Source: Tipula vernalis (taxonomy: Eukaryota > Arthropoda > Insecta > Diptera > Tipulidae). Taken from it: DNA of 64,000 nucleotides. Shown here in pieces: positions 33,280-45,532 of the stretch (position 1 is the stretch's first letter; each line of letters starts with the position of its first letter). The notes below the pieces were generated by a model. The model was not told where the DNA came from and did no database searches. It saw only the letters and a program-made list of their open reading frames with translations. The stretch covers positions 272,602,177 to 272,666,176 of the forward strand of contig OY282560.1 in NCBI GenBank assembly GCA_958295665.1, given 5' to 3'. A program made the translations under genes and the position numbers.

Positions 33280-35440
33280 TAAATAATACTGCGTGAAACC
33301 TTGTACGTAATGCATCAACTAAATCAATATTAGAAAAATCGCTTTGTTTTTTAACTTATATACAGTTCCCCCTACTGATAAATTATTTTTAATTTTTTAT
33401 GGCGAATATTTTTTTTATGTCAAAATGTTAATTTTTAACTAATTCACGCGGTCTTGAAAATATAAAATTATTTCGTTCGAAGTGAATGCTATGAATAAGC
33501 CTGATTGAAAACTTAAAGAAAATAATTAGTTTTTGACAATTTGAAAACTGTCTTAATTTATTTTTCGAAATTAATCAATTAAATAAAAACGAATATTTAA
33601 CACATTTAAATTGAATCTTAGTCATAATGACTACCTTGATAATATTACTTTGACTGCCTGATAACTTCATGAGGATGGAGCTGGAGTTAAAGCTCATGGA
33701 GTTTTAAAGCGATTTTTAAGCATTTTTCCAATTTTGACTTTGCATTTTTGAAGGATATGATAACCTTATTAAGTTGTGTCGCTTTCTCTTCTTTACTGTT
33801 TACCCTTACAATAATTTACTTTCGTGGTACGCCCCTTAAATTGAGAATCGCTCTATAAACAAATAGCATTTGTACTTGTATCAAGCTTGTAATAAAAAAA
33901 ACAACAAGTTTTTATTTCATTCAATTTTAATTTTGTATATCCGAATACTGATAAAAAGACATTAAAAAATTAGAATACTAGAAATTATTAAAATATAATA
34001 TTAAAAACAAAACAACAACGACCAAAATTGTGATGTTACTTTTGGTGGAAACGCGATCATTTAAAAAATAAAAAAATAAAAAAGACAAACTAAAGTATAG
34101 AAAGAAAATTTGAATAAAAAATGAACTAAAATTTGTATGTCCAAGTTTACACATTAGAGGTTTTATCTCTATCACGAAATCAAGTAATTGTTTTTGATGT
34201 CTATATGGGGTTCTTTACTTTTTTTTTTATGGAGGTAATACATTATTATAAATGAAGGATTCTAATACACTCACAGAAAACAAAAAAATGTCATTGAACT
34301 AAAACTAATTTTCTAATTATATATTTATGTTAGAAGAAAATGAATTTAGAGCACCATAAAATGCTTTCACACCTTATATGGTTTAAATGAGTAGTAACAT
34401 TTATGCAAATTATTTTATTGCTTCTTGGCTATAATATATTATACCTACGGAGTAATATACACAAAAAACACGTTATATATCTTTTGGTTTAATTACAAAA
34501 TTATCTAATCTAAAAATTCGTATAAAAATATCCTACTTACTAATCGCTGTGACAATTTTCTTTACAACATTTTTTTTTATTATTTTATATTATGTTTTTA
34601 TATAACGTAAAATACACAGTGTGTACAAATATATGGCATATATAATATAAACACATGCATATGATTAGAATTAGAAAAAAAATATGTACATTTATTATAT
34701 GGAATATAATAATTTAAATAGATAAGAAAAAATAACTTATTTCTAATACGTACGATATTTAGCGATGTTCCGTGTGATATGTTGAGGCCAATTTTGAGCA
34801 CGAAGATGTATTTACTATAAAACAAATTAAAATAGAAAACAAAATTATATTTAAGTAATTCAAGTTTAAATTATTACTTTTGCCTAGTACATATAAAAAA
34901 AAAAACGATATTTTAAAATAAAAAGCATGTATAAAACTTAAGTTAATTTTTCCTATCTGTGCTGCTTTCGTACATAATTATAAGGTGTGGGGAAAAATTC
35001 CTTTGCTGTGCAATTGTCATTAAATATTGTAAATGGTAAATAATAAATGAGTTATGGGAAAAAACGAGAATGTTATATTTATGTGTAGGTAGTATTACAA
35101 GGATAATAATAATTTGATTAGCGCAATAGTTGGAAAATATGGCATTTTTTTATAGCTTTTATAACACGTAAATCTATAATATATAACTGTTAAAATATGT
35201 ACAAAACTAATTATTTTTATTTCAATTGGTTTGTTTTGAAACCAAAAGAATTAATTTTCACCATTACATATTTATGTATGTACACCATTACATACTATAT
35301 GTACATAAGTTATCGGAAGAAATAAATCTTGACTATAATTAAATAAGTTGACAAAAGGGCTGAAACCTCACGAGGTGATTAGAACTTCGGACCTTAAGAT
35401 TAACTCAAACCATAAAATAATAATAATTTATAATAATCCC
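33280..35440. other. Non-coding AT-rich stretch
   Basis: About 2.2 kb with no convincing ORF or element end. Short frames here are what AT-rich DNA gives by chance. Confidence 0.6.
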
Positions 35441-35454
35441 TAACTGAACTTCTT

Positions 35455-35815
35455 AATTAATTAAACCAACAGCAACAATTTTAATTGCGCTTAACTCTTA
35501 GTTATTTATTTACCGACCGGTTTCGATCCAAATATCATTTTCAAGGTATCGGTTGCAATTGAACTATAATTTAAAATTTTTTGAATTTAAACTTCAAAAT
35601 TGTTATTAGTGGTAAGGTAATTATGTTAAACAAGTCAGAAAATATTGGTGGGTCTTCTACGTTCATTAATTTTCCTAACTTAGCCGCTTCATGAGTATAA
35701 ATAGATTCATATGCGTCAAGTTTAAAAGGCTGTTGGCGTTTAGAGGCGAATTTAACCCTATTCCTACTGAGTGAACACATCCTACTGAGATGTGACTTTT
35801 ATACACAAGTAAAAA
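35455..35815 (-). pseudogene. Penelope-like element 3' end, minus orientation
   Basis: Reverse-strand reading gives HEAAKLGKLMNVEDPPIFSD and then LFNIIT, the region after the GIY-YIG domain, near-identical to that of the right-hand copy (39550-39640). The non-coding tail (AACCGGTCGGTAAATAAATA-type, 35510-35525) and the flank down to 35455 also match inverted. At its inner end (35785-35815) it carries GTATAAAAGTCACATCTCAG. RT and endonuclease are missing. Confidence 0.75.
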
Positions 35816-35909
35816 TTTAAAGAAAATAATGCAATTTTTTTTATTTTGAGAGTATTAATTCATTTATTCATTTCAAACTCCACTAATATATAAAGGGGTT
35901 TCCAATAAG

Positions 35910-36595
35910 GACTTGACAACTTTTTTTTTAAATAAAACGCAAACCATTTGAGATATCTCGAAAATTTTATGATTGGGTCAAAGTACAATCAAAACATTTA
36001 TGTATGGAATTCGATATCGTTCAAATGTCTACCACGGAAACGTTTGCAAGTGTCGATTCGTTGAACCCAATTTTCGATTACTTGGCCACACATTTCGACC
36101 GAAACGGCCGGTATCTCTCGTTCAATATTGGCTCTGAGCTCGTCTAACAACGCCGGCTTTTTGGCATAGACCGATGATTTAACGTAGCCCCATAAAAAAA
36201 AGTCTAGAGATGTTATATCACACGATCTAGGCGGCCAATCGATAAGATCATTTCTGGATATAACACGTTCATCGAATTTAGATTTCAATAAGTCGATTGT
36301 AAGACCCACTGTGTGGCATGTTGCACCGTTTTGTTGAAACCATATATCATTAATGTCTAGCTCATGCAATTTATCAAAGAAATAACGTTGCAATATGTCT
36401 CTGTAGCAGCGAATCGACTATGTTGGTTCGTTTGCGACGGGCGCTTGAACGGCAGCAATATTCTCGGCACTTTGACCAACCCGTTGTCTCACTGGCACGG
36501 GAACATCCGACAGCGAATATTTAGACTCAAATTTTGTCACAAAACCTTCTCGATTGTCGCAACTGTGCCCTTTGTCAATTTCGTTTTGCTTCATC
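35910..36595 (-). pseudogene. Mariner/Tc1-superfamily transposase, internal deletion
   Basis: The N-terminal linker piece reads DVPVPVRQRVGQSAENIAAV (about 36500-36440). After an in-frame stop and a deletion, the catalytic half runs 36393-35998. It has RYFFDKLHELDINDIWFQQN, then ATCHTVGLTIDLLKSKFDER, WPPRSCDITSLDFFLWGYVK and HLNDIEF. In the family the QQ-x-GA box has Asp where Asn stands here, so one catalytic residue is lost. Left-end sequence GGGGTTTCCAATAAGGACTT (35894-35913) may be the TIR; its partner was not found. It sits against, or in, the C-terminal end of the piggyBac remnant. Confidence 0.82.
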
Positions 36596-38062
36596 GTTGT
36601 ATTTGGGGAATAACTAATTCCTGAACCAACTGCTTCAAAAATACTTTCCTGCGTACGTTTATTTTTTTCTTATTTCAATCTGAATATAAGTTTAGCCAGA
36701 TTACCATGGCTGCTACTCTGCAAACATCAACTAAATTAAAAAATTGCACCATTGGCCAAATATTCGATTTACGCTTTACAGAAAATGAATGTGCAAGGTG
36801 ATCCAGAGTATCAACCCCACCCTTCGTACAATTTTAGTATAATATAATCGATGGCTTATTTTTGTGGTTTTCATCTAATTCGTCATCGTGATGCATAGAT
36901 GAAATTAACAAAACTGCCCGGTTTTTTTTTCGGGACATAGCTAACCAACGTCATATTTTTACGAAACCCGATCATATTTGTTTCTGCTACTCTCCGTTTG
37001 TATGGAAGAAACTCTTTTGGAATGCACGCCTTATTTTTACGAAAAGTTCCAACACACGTTAGTCCCTTCGATAGTAAATCTTGTGTGAGTTCATAACTTG
37101 TAAAGAAGTTATCAAACGTAATATTTGGATTAGATCTCTCAAATGGTTGGCACAATTGACTGACGATTTTATGGCCCAAATTTTTTCCTCGCTCTGGCCC
37201 TTCTTGTCCTAAGTAAGGATAACTAATAGTGCTATCACAGCTCCAAAAAATCTTCATCCCATATTTGTCGGGCTTCGACGGGATATACAGTAATAATTGT
37301 TCATCAATGGTTAGGTTTTTACCAGGCAAATTATGTTTCAGCAAGTTTTTGTTTATTAAATCCCAAACTTTTCGAAATGGAGCAAATTTATCTCGTGCTC
37401 AACGCGCAGAGCGTGTCGAATAGTCGTCGACTCGTAAATGGCGCAAAAGTGCAACGAATCTATCCCTAGACATAGTAGCACGGAATATCGGACTACTAAA
37501 TAACGGATTCCAAAATTCATTATAGTATATATTATCCCTTGTTTGTTTGTACCTGCGTTTAGAAATAGTCCGATGAGAGTTTTGATTTCAATGGAGTCTG
37601 TATATTTCCACTTATCATCAAGCATTGCACCATGTAAATTGGTATTTTCCACGATAATGTTTATAACTTCATCAGTGAAAAACAAACTAAATGCATCAAC
37701 ACATGAATCGACGCGTTTACCAGGAGGTAATTTTACTTTACGTGTACCACCTCTAATTATATTATGACTAGGTGTACGTCCCCTCCTGTATGGAGATGAC
37801 ATCCATTCAGTACCATCTCTACCAGTATATGTTTCGGTAGATACGTTTACTAATGTATTATCTTCCGTTGTTTCATCATTCTCACTGACGACTTGTTCAT
37901 CCGCTTCGTCTGATTCATTTTCAAAAATATCTTATTCACTATCTGAAGGTTCATTTTGTTCATTGTCACTGTCACAATCATTATTTATGTTAGATTCGTT
38001 TTCACTAGAATCACTGAAGGCTCTAAGCAGTTCGTCTGTCAATTGATTTGTTCGTGATGTCA
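36596..38062 (-). pseudogene. piggyBac-type transposase, multiply broken
   Basis: The reading starts at an ATG near 38062, with an acidic N-terminus full of Asp/Glu/Ser and one stop near 37933. It goes on through SYRRGRTPSHN-like and VDAFSLFFTDEVINIIVENT (37802-37356). A frameshift near 37350 is followed by LTIDEQLLLYIPSKPDKYGM and KIFWSCD, then NITFDNFFTSYELTQDLLSK and LTCVGTFRKNKACIP (37344-36883), the DDE_Tnp_1_7 core. A further shift at 36890 leads to MHHDDELDENHKNKPSIILY, KGGVDTLDHLAHSFSVKRKS and RVAAMVIWLNLYSD near 36690. TTAA flanks were not identified. Confidence 0.88.
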
Positions 38063-38511
38063 TTCTAAATAAGTAGAAATTATTTACTGTAGCTTAGTTT
38101 CATTGAACGTATTCAAAAATAGAATGCATGATAAAATATATACGTGAATATATTTACTTACTTGAATCAAACGTTGTGGTAAAAAGGTAATCAACACCAA
38201 TAAAATTATCACAACACTTAGAAGGAATCAACTAACTAGCTAATTATATTTCTGTAATTTTTAGCTCTTGCTTTATTCATAGACCGAACAAAATGGACTA
38301 AATGAGCAAAATGAGCGTATAGTAGCGTAGGAAAACGATCTTCTTCTAATCGTGATTCGTGACCAACTGAAATTTTTCGTCGTTGTCCTTCTGCGCAACT
38401 GCAAAACGAATCCAATATTATTTTATTTTTGTTGATCATTTTGTACCGTTGCGTTACGAATACCATAAAAATAACGATCATTTCGCAAATATACGTAAAT
38501 GTGTCAAATAT

Positions 38512-38825
38512 GTGCACAGTGTATAAAAGACACATTTCAGTAGAATATGCTGGAAATTGGTTTCAAGGTCAATATTTCAAGGACGGATATTCTAAAAAAA
38601 GGAAAATTAATTTTGAATACATAAATAATCAGTTCGGAAATACATGTGTTTGCAGAAAATGAGAAACCATTCAAACTTATAAATTCATGTAAATTATGTA
38701 ATACGCGTACAATTACACGGTGTGTATAAAAGACACATTTCTGTAGGATATACTGGAAATTGATTGGATGGCTATATCTCAAATAGGAAAATTTTGAAAA
38801 AAATAAATAAATAATTTTTGAATAC
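38512..38825 (+). repeat. Tandem duplication carrying a TATA-like motif
   Basis: 38512-38630 and 38718-38820 share GTGTATAAAAGACACATTTC, then a GTAG-ATAT-CTGGAAATTG run and an AT-rich tail ending TTTTTGAATAC or close to it, at about 206-bp spacing. The same start occurs at both Penelope copies (35785-35815 inverted; 38907-38937), so these are probably Penelope-derived terminal repeats. Confidence 0.65.
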
Positions 38826-38896
38826 AAAATACATTTTTTGAGGAATATAATATAGGTTCAGATTATAATCTAAAATATTTTGCGAGTATCGTCAAT

Positions 38897-39785
38897 TTAA
38901 GCTTGAAATGTGTCTAAAAGTCACTTGTCAGTAGGAATAGGGTTAAGGAAAAGGAATCAGTTACCTAAAATTTGGTTATGTTTTGTGGACGATGTTTTAG
39001 CTATAATAACATTGAATGAAATCGACAACTATATGAGAATACTCAATTCAAAGTTCCCATCAATTAAATCAACAAAAGAGGTGGAAAAGGATGGAAATTC
39101 ACCATTTCTGGATTTAAAAAAATTTAGATGGTCATTTAACGTTTGGTATATAAAGCAAACCGGAGGAAGAAGGTTTTAATAAAGAAATGGGGTATATTGA
39201 GGAGGCAGCAGCCATGAATGGGTACAACAAAAAGTTCATATTCCAAATTTTAAAAAAGGACAAATGGAAATTTGAGGGACTTACACAGGATTAGCTTATC
39301 ATTTTACCTTTAAATCACAAATGGTATTGAATAAATATTCAAAAGGGCAAATATTCAGATGCCATCTGTGAGTTTAAAGACAAAACGTCTTTAGAAAATT
39401 CTTCGGGAAACTACAAAATAAAATGTGCTGATTGTGATTTATGCCCAAACATCTAGACCATTTCATGTGCGTCTCAACGAACATTTCAAAGCAACGGATA
39501 ACAACAACTTTAATAAGTCTAGCGTCGACAAAATCAACACGTTGCATGAAGCGGCTTAGTTAGGAAAATTAATGAACGTAGAAGACCCACCATTATTTTC
39601 TAACTTATTCAACGTAGTTACCACTAATAAGAATTTTGAAGTTTCAATTCAAAAAATTTTAAATTATAGTTCAATTGCAACCGATACCTAGAAAATGATC
39701 TTTTGATCGAAACCGGTCGGTAAATAAATAAATAAAAGTTAAGCGAAATTAAAATTGTTATTGTTGGTTTAATAATTTAATATGA
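38897..39785 (+). pseudogene. Penelope-like element: RT end, GIY-YIG region and 3' tail
   Basis: RT: WLCFVDDVLAIITLNEIDNY, with the (F)VDD catalytic box, then SIKSTKEVEKDGNSPFLDLK (38910-39179). After stops, YKIKCADCDLCPN and RPFHVRLNEHFKATDNNNF (about 39410-39510) belong to the GIY-YIG endonuclease linker region. HEA-LGKLMNVEDPPLFSN follows. The tail carries AAACCGGTCGGTAAATAAAT (39711-39730). 5' RT parts are missing. The element's 3' end faces right, opposite to the copy at 35455. Confidence 0.85.
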
Positions 39786-41130
39786 ATTTCGCTGTGGACC
39801 TCGTGAGAAATCAATTTGTGAACTTCTTAACTCAATCATCAGCTGTACCTTTATCTCAATTTACAACAAAACCTACAAATGAACATTCAACCGGTAACTC
39901 AATCACTAATCAATCTCTATTCAAGTCAACCCTTACCGTAACAACAAATCAACCCCCAAATAGTTTCCTATACTCCTACTCATCTCCAACGTAAGCTATT
40001 TCAACCATAACTCAACTTAAACTAAACTTAGCTGAAACCAAATCTCAATCGTCTGCTCAACTCCACACTCAACGGGCAACTCAATCCCGAAATCAATTCG
40101 ATTCGAAAACTATAAGCGTGTATGAACTCAACTCATATCTACTCAATCTGCCTCCCACTAAACCTTCAACTCGACTCCAAATTAATCCCAACCAAACCAG
40201 CTCTCAAATCGAAATCAAGTTCAACTCAAACCCCATTCAACGTTAAACTCAACCATAATTCAACCCCAACTCACCCATTCAACATTCAACTTAAATCCTA
40301 AAATTACACGGTTCGAAAACCACATGAACTCAGTCTAGTTTCCACTTCAACCCCCTAGTAAACCCTAAAATAAATCCCAAACTGAACTCCATAGCTCAAC
40401 CTTAACTCAACATCCTTCTCGACAACAACTAAATCATTAGCACAACCCTCAACTAAACACCCAACTCAACTATCAAGTTAACAGAAAAACTATAAGCGCA
40501 CTAAAACTTAACTCAGAACCAGTCAAGCTGACTTTCATCTCAAATCTCAACTCAATCTGCAAATATAGTAAATCTCTAAATGAACGCTCAACAAACCCCA
40601 ATTCAACTCCAACCCAAACCTAATCAACCCCAACTCGACCACAATTTCAGTTCTCAACTCTACTCCAAACTCAACGCCCTACTTAATCCACAAATCAACA
40701 TGGCTCGAATGTATTTCATGCGTACATGAACTCAACTCAAGCTAACTTCCAACTCAACCAATAACTCTATCCAAAAAAGTGCACAACTGAACCACTCAAG
40801 CTCAATCTCTAAACCAAGACAGACCGAAAACTGCGTGTGTCTATGAACTCAACTCAATCCTAACTCAACCTCTAATAAGAAACCTCTAACTCAAAACACA
40901 AGTCAACACGACTCAAAATACTTCATTCGTACTTGAACTCAACGCAAAAGAAATCAAGTTAACTACAATTCAACCTTAACTCGACCTGCAACGCAGCTCT
41001 TAAATCAATCCCAACTCATGCCCAACCCAACCCCAGCTCAACTTTAATTCAACCCCAATTTAACCCGCAAATGGAAACCAACTCAAACCTTACCTTAATC
41101 TTAAACTCAACGTCCAATCAATCCTCAAAC
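39786..41130. repeat. Degenerate CAACTCAAC satellite, plus orientation
   Basis: About 1.35 kb made of AACTCAA/CAACCCC words. A longer landmark (GAAAACT-TAAGCGTGTATGAACTCAACTCAA-like) recurs near 40100, 40312, 40480, 40705, 40830 and 40910, showing a loose higher-order unit of 80-220 bp. No long ORF. The same repeat is present inverted at 57900-59130. Confidence 0.85.
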
Positions 41131-41590
41131 CAGCATATATAAAAAATTGGTCAAAGTGGTAATATCACCACGTTGTTTTGGGTCAATTTTTATGGGAAGT
41201 ACTCGATCCTCTTGACGTATAGCTTTCAAAAGCTTTTCAATTTTTTGCTTTCCTTTGGTCAATAAAAAAATCCAAATCTGACAAGCCATTCTCGAGATAC
41301 CATGGATATAGTTATCCAGGCAGACAGGTTAATATTTTCATTTTTGTTTGCTTTTTCGGACTTAGGGACTTTCAAAACGTCGAGAAAAGTGGTTTTGTAT
41401 ACCAACAAACATTTTTACTTTAAACGTTTTAGGTGATGTTGCAATCAATTCGTATGGCAGATATCCGACACTCTTGACGTACGGGTTCCAAAAGCTTTTC
41501 AATTTTCCGCCTTGATTATAGAAACAGATTGGCGAAACAAAATTCCAGATCGGAGAAGCCGTTCCTGAGGTACTGTTGCTACAGGCTGAC
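41131..41590. repeat. Two-copy tandem repeat, about 260-bp period
   Basis: Both 41175-41345 and 41440-41595 contain ACTC/CTCTTGACGTA, CAAAAGCTTTTCAATTTT, an AAATCC/AATTCC-GA-TC-GA-AAGCC block and CAG-CAGAC or GCTGACGGACA. Similarity is about 70%. No gene. Confidence 0.65.
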
Positions 41591-42407
41591 GGACATTCTT
41601 TTTTGTTGCTGTTTTGGGCTCCGGGCCCGTATTCGTGAAATTCACCGAAAAAGTCGCCGGTGAATTGCGACTGAAATGACGTATTTTACTAGAAATTCGG
41701 GTGAATTCCAAGAATGAGATTCTTGGATAATTTTCGTTTTTTGTTGGCAAATCCAAACAGAAAAATTTGTTTAATATTATTATATGACTAATAAAAAAAA
41801 AATAAAAAAAAATAAAAAAAATAAAATGTGAAAAAATTTTCATAATTTTAGAATTTAAATAGATAAATTAGGAATGTTGAATTCCAATGTTATTTAAAAT
41901 TTTAGAATCCAGAAACTTCTGGTTTCTGATGGGAACAAAATTAATTTTGAAATTAAGTTTGTGCTAATTGTGTTTTCATATATTATTAATACTAATAAAA
42001 ATATGGTATATTACTTGTTGATTTAATGAATAAGCATCCCTTTGCTCAAAGGGATACATACTCATTAGTATTATATTTAAATATGTGATTAAACTGAAAA
42101 ATATGCTGTCAACTTTTGAAAAGAATGCCAAAACTTGAGGATTTCAATTTACTCATTAAACAAAAGTATCTAAGAGTAGCCTTAGTCGGTAGTCTCTTTT
42201 TTTTTGTGTTTTTTTTCCACAATAGGGAAAAAAAATAAATTAAAATAAATTAGGACATAAAAAGGGGCTCAACGGTTAAGTATTGTTCCTTTGTTTACGT
42301 TAATTTGTCATTTATTACTTTGGTTGGTTTTTTATTTCTTTTCGTTTTAGATTTCCAGTAATCCGGTTCGGTTTGGATGAAGCGTTCCTTTTATTTATTT
42401 GTAAGTA

Positions 42408-44057
42408 TTGCGCTTCAATCACGTCACGTCGTGTTTATTTTTGATTGTAATGTCGTTTAATAACCCCAATGTAGTTTTAAAATCTATGTTAGTCGATAGG
42501 TCTTTGTTAAATGTAGCTAGTTTTAACGTGCAAAGTTTAGTCCCAAATATTGACGAGATTCGTCACATTTTTAATGGTGCTTCCGTGGACATTCTTTGTT
42601 TCTCTGAGACATTTTTAAATCCGAATATCCCTAATTTAGCTTTGGCCATCAAAGGTTATAATATATTTAGGAAAGATAGAGCGGTACCTCCCCTTAATTA
42701 TGGTGGTTTATGTATGTTTGTAGGAGATCACATTAAGGCTAGATTAGTTACTATACCTTCTTCCATTTCAGAATTGTTAGTATCGGATTTAGAGTTTTTA
42801 TTTGTCAATATTTTTATTAATGGTCGTAAAATCTTAGTCGGTACCATCTATAACCCACCAAAAACTAGTAAGAGATCGTATGCCAAATTTAAAAAATCAC
42901 TTGTAGACTTAGAAAGTTTATTTAGTTATTTCTCTTGTAGATTCGATGAAATGTATATATCAGGTGACTTTAATTTCGATATACTCCAAAAGTCCGGCTT
43001 CCCTCGGGATTATTTGAATCTTTTAAATAGTCTTAATTTATCCGTACACAACACTGTGGCACCAACGTTTTCTTGTCCAACCGCAAGCGGGGCATCTTAT
43101 TCCCTTATTGATCATATCATATCTTTTACTAATAACTCTATTTGTTTTTTCAATCAGTTGTCTCTCGGTATGGGATCCCATCATGATCTTTTAGTTTTTT
43201 CTGTAAACTCTTACTCTGCACCTAAACCTAAGAGTTTTAGCTTTAGAGATTTTTCTAGTATAGACAATTCCCGCCTTTACTTAGTTTGTAACCCAGTTCC
43301 TTGGGAGGATATTTTTTGCCTTAGTTCGGCAACTAGCCAAATAGAATTTTTCAACTCGTATATTAGTTTGGTGTTTAATAGTTGCGTTCCGCTTAAAAAG
43401 GTTACTTGCAAAGCAAAATCTCCGCCTTGGTTGTCTCAGGAAATTTCGAATGCCATAAATATTAGAGTTAGTAAATATCGTGTATGGAAAAGGTGTCCTA
43501 ATAGTCAGTCTCATTTAGATTACAAGCAGGCTCGTAACAGAGTTGTAGGGTTAATTCGAATTGCTAAACGTAATTTTTTCAAGGACAAGTTAGACTCCTC
43601 TCTTCCTCCCAAGGTTTTCTGGCGTTATGTTCGTAATTTAGGCCTAGGTAAATGCAAGATTAGTTCAAGTGGGGATTTCAAACCCAATGAAATTAATAGT
43701 TATTTTTGCTCTAGTCTGAACTCGGGCAGTAGTTCCGTCGATTTGTTCTCTAACGCGTCCTCTAATTCGTTTTCGTTTTCAAATATTTCTTTCGAGGATT
43801 TACAATCTGCTATTTGGAAGGTTAAATCGGAATCTTCTGGTCTGGATAACGTCAATTTAAAATTCGTTAAGGTAGTTTTCCCTTTCGTCTCAAAATACTT
43901 GTTACATATCTTCAATTTTATTCTCACGTCCTCTTCCTATCCAGATCAGTGGAAGCTAAGTAAAATAATCCCGATTCCAAAGATCAGTAATCCTTTAGAG
44001 CTATCCCATTTTCGGCCAATTAGCATTTTAAGTTCTCTCTCTCGAGATAGTTGTTAA
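42408..44057 (+). pseudogene. LINE endonuclease and RT N-terminal part
   Basis: 549 codons. The APE-type endonuclease starts at about residue 35: LLNVASFNVQSLVPNIDEIR (Asn), ILCFSETFLNPN (Glu), MYISGDFNFDIL (Asp) and LGMGSHHDLLVFSV (His). It is complete to about residue 275. A connector follows, then the first RT blocks (SGLDNVNLKFVK; WKLSKIIPIPKISNPLELSH; FRPISILSSLSR). The frame ends because a small deletion lies near 44045. The downstream half is in another frame. The real start may be the ATG at 42450 (MSFNNPN) or 42488. Confidence 0.9.
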
Positions 44058-45294
44058 AAATCAAATTCAATCGCATTTACATAGCAATAGTTTAATTAGT
44101 TGCTTCCAATCTGGGTTTGGAAAATTTCATAGTACTTCTACTGCGTTATTAAATGTATGTGATGATATTAGGCGTAATATGAATAATAGGGAATTAACTT
44201 CTTTAACTTTGTTAGATTTTTCTAAGGCCTTTGATTCTATTAATCACAGAATTCTTTTCAATAAACTCTTATCTGAGTTTAGATTTTCGCTTTCTGCTGC
44301 CAAATTGATTTTTAACTATCTTTCTAATCGTTCTCAGGCAGTTTTTTTCGACAATTCCTTGTCTGATTTCCTTCCTGTAATTTCCGACGTGCCTCAGGGT
44401 TCAGTGCTGGGTCCTCTCTTATTTTCTATGTACATAAATGACATAGAATCCTCCATTCAACATTGTTCATTTCATATTTTCGCTGATGACGTTCAAATTT
44501 ATAGAAATAGTCGTTTAGATCAGGATTCTATTGTTAGGAATATTTGTCTGATAAATGAAGATTTAAGTAATATCGTTCCCTGGTCGGTCTCTAACAGGCT
44601 TGTTTTAAACGCGAATAAATCTCAGTCGATTATAATTTATAAAAAACCGTTAGATACCTCGTCCTTTCCTGGTATTTATCTGCAGGGTTCGCTAATTGTA
44701 TATTCAAATACTGTTAGGGATTTAGGCTTAGTTATTAATAAAACTCTTACTTGGGGTGACCATTTAGTTACTATTAGTAAGAGGGTCTTTGGCATGCTTA
44801 GTTGTTTGTGTAAAGTGGTTGGATTTTCTGATAGTCAGTTTAGGAAAAAATTGTTTTTGTCTTATCTTCTTCCTCATTTTATTTACGGTGACATAGTTTT
44901 ATTCGGTATGCTTCAGGAAAATATGAATGTTCTCCAAAGATGTTTCAATGCTTGTACCAGGTTTATTTTTGGTATTAGGAAGTTCGATCATATTTCTGCC
45001 TACTCTAGCCTTGTTTTAGAATGTAGTTTATCTATTTTTTACGAATTTCGCGTTTGTCTTTTTATTTTTAAACTTCTTAAAGCTAAGGAGCCTTGTTATC
45101 TATATAGGAAATTAATGTTTAGTAGGTTTCATTCCTCTAACTTCCGCCTAATTCCGGCTAAAAATTGTTGTAGGTCGTTAAACGCGTCATTTTGTGTTAG
45201 GGGAGTTTCCCTGTGGAATTCAATTCCATTGGAAATTAAGAGATTAGGATCGGCAAAATTATTTAGGTCAAAATTTTTGGAGTGGCGTGATTGA
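44058..45294 (+). pseudogene. LINE RT C-terminal part
   Basis: In the shifted frame, EIVVKNQIQSHLHSNSLISC-like sequence from about 44047 joins a 371-codon stretch (44179-45294). It has LTLLDFSKAFDSINHRILFN, DVPQGSVLGPLLFSMYINDI, then HIFADDVQIYRNS with both catalytic aspartates, and VRDLGLVINKTLTW. The C-terminal part includes CFNACTRFIFGIRKFDHISA and FCVRGVSLWNSIPLEIKR, typical of CR1-group elements. Only one lesion separates this from an intact polymerase. Confidence 0.9.
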
Positions 45295-45532
45295 TGGGCA
45301 ATACGTAGTTTTTTAATTTATTTTTAATAACCATGTTATTTTTGGTAATTTTTAATTTTTAATATTATTTCAGCACGAGGTGGAAATTGTTTGAAAAAAT
45401 TTAAGAGGTTATTATGCCTAATGGAAGCAACTTCTTTTTTCTTTTTTTGTTTCGATTGCTTTGTTTCCATGTGTGCTTTTCCTCTTAATACTAAATTATT
45501 TATAAATACTATAAATAAATAAATAAATAAGA

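Larger units (their letters stand above)
42236..45532 (+). mobile_element. Nearly full-length CR1/Jockey-group LINE
   Basis: Endonuclease plus RT frame (42408-45294), with a 3' UTR ending in an (ATAA)n run at 45508-45532, a tail type usual for CR1-like elements. No ORF1 was seen upstream. The 5' end is placed only roughly, at the A-rich run near 42236. A TSD was not found. Confidence 0.8.
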
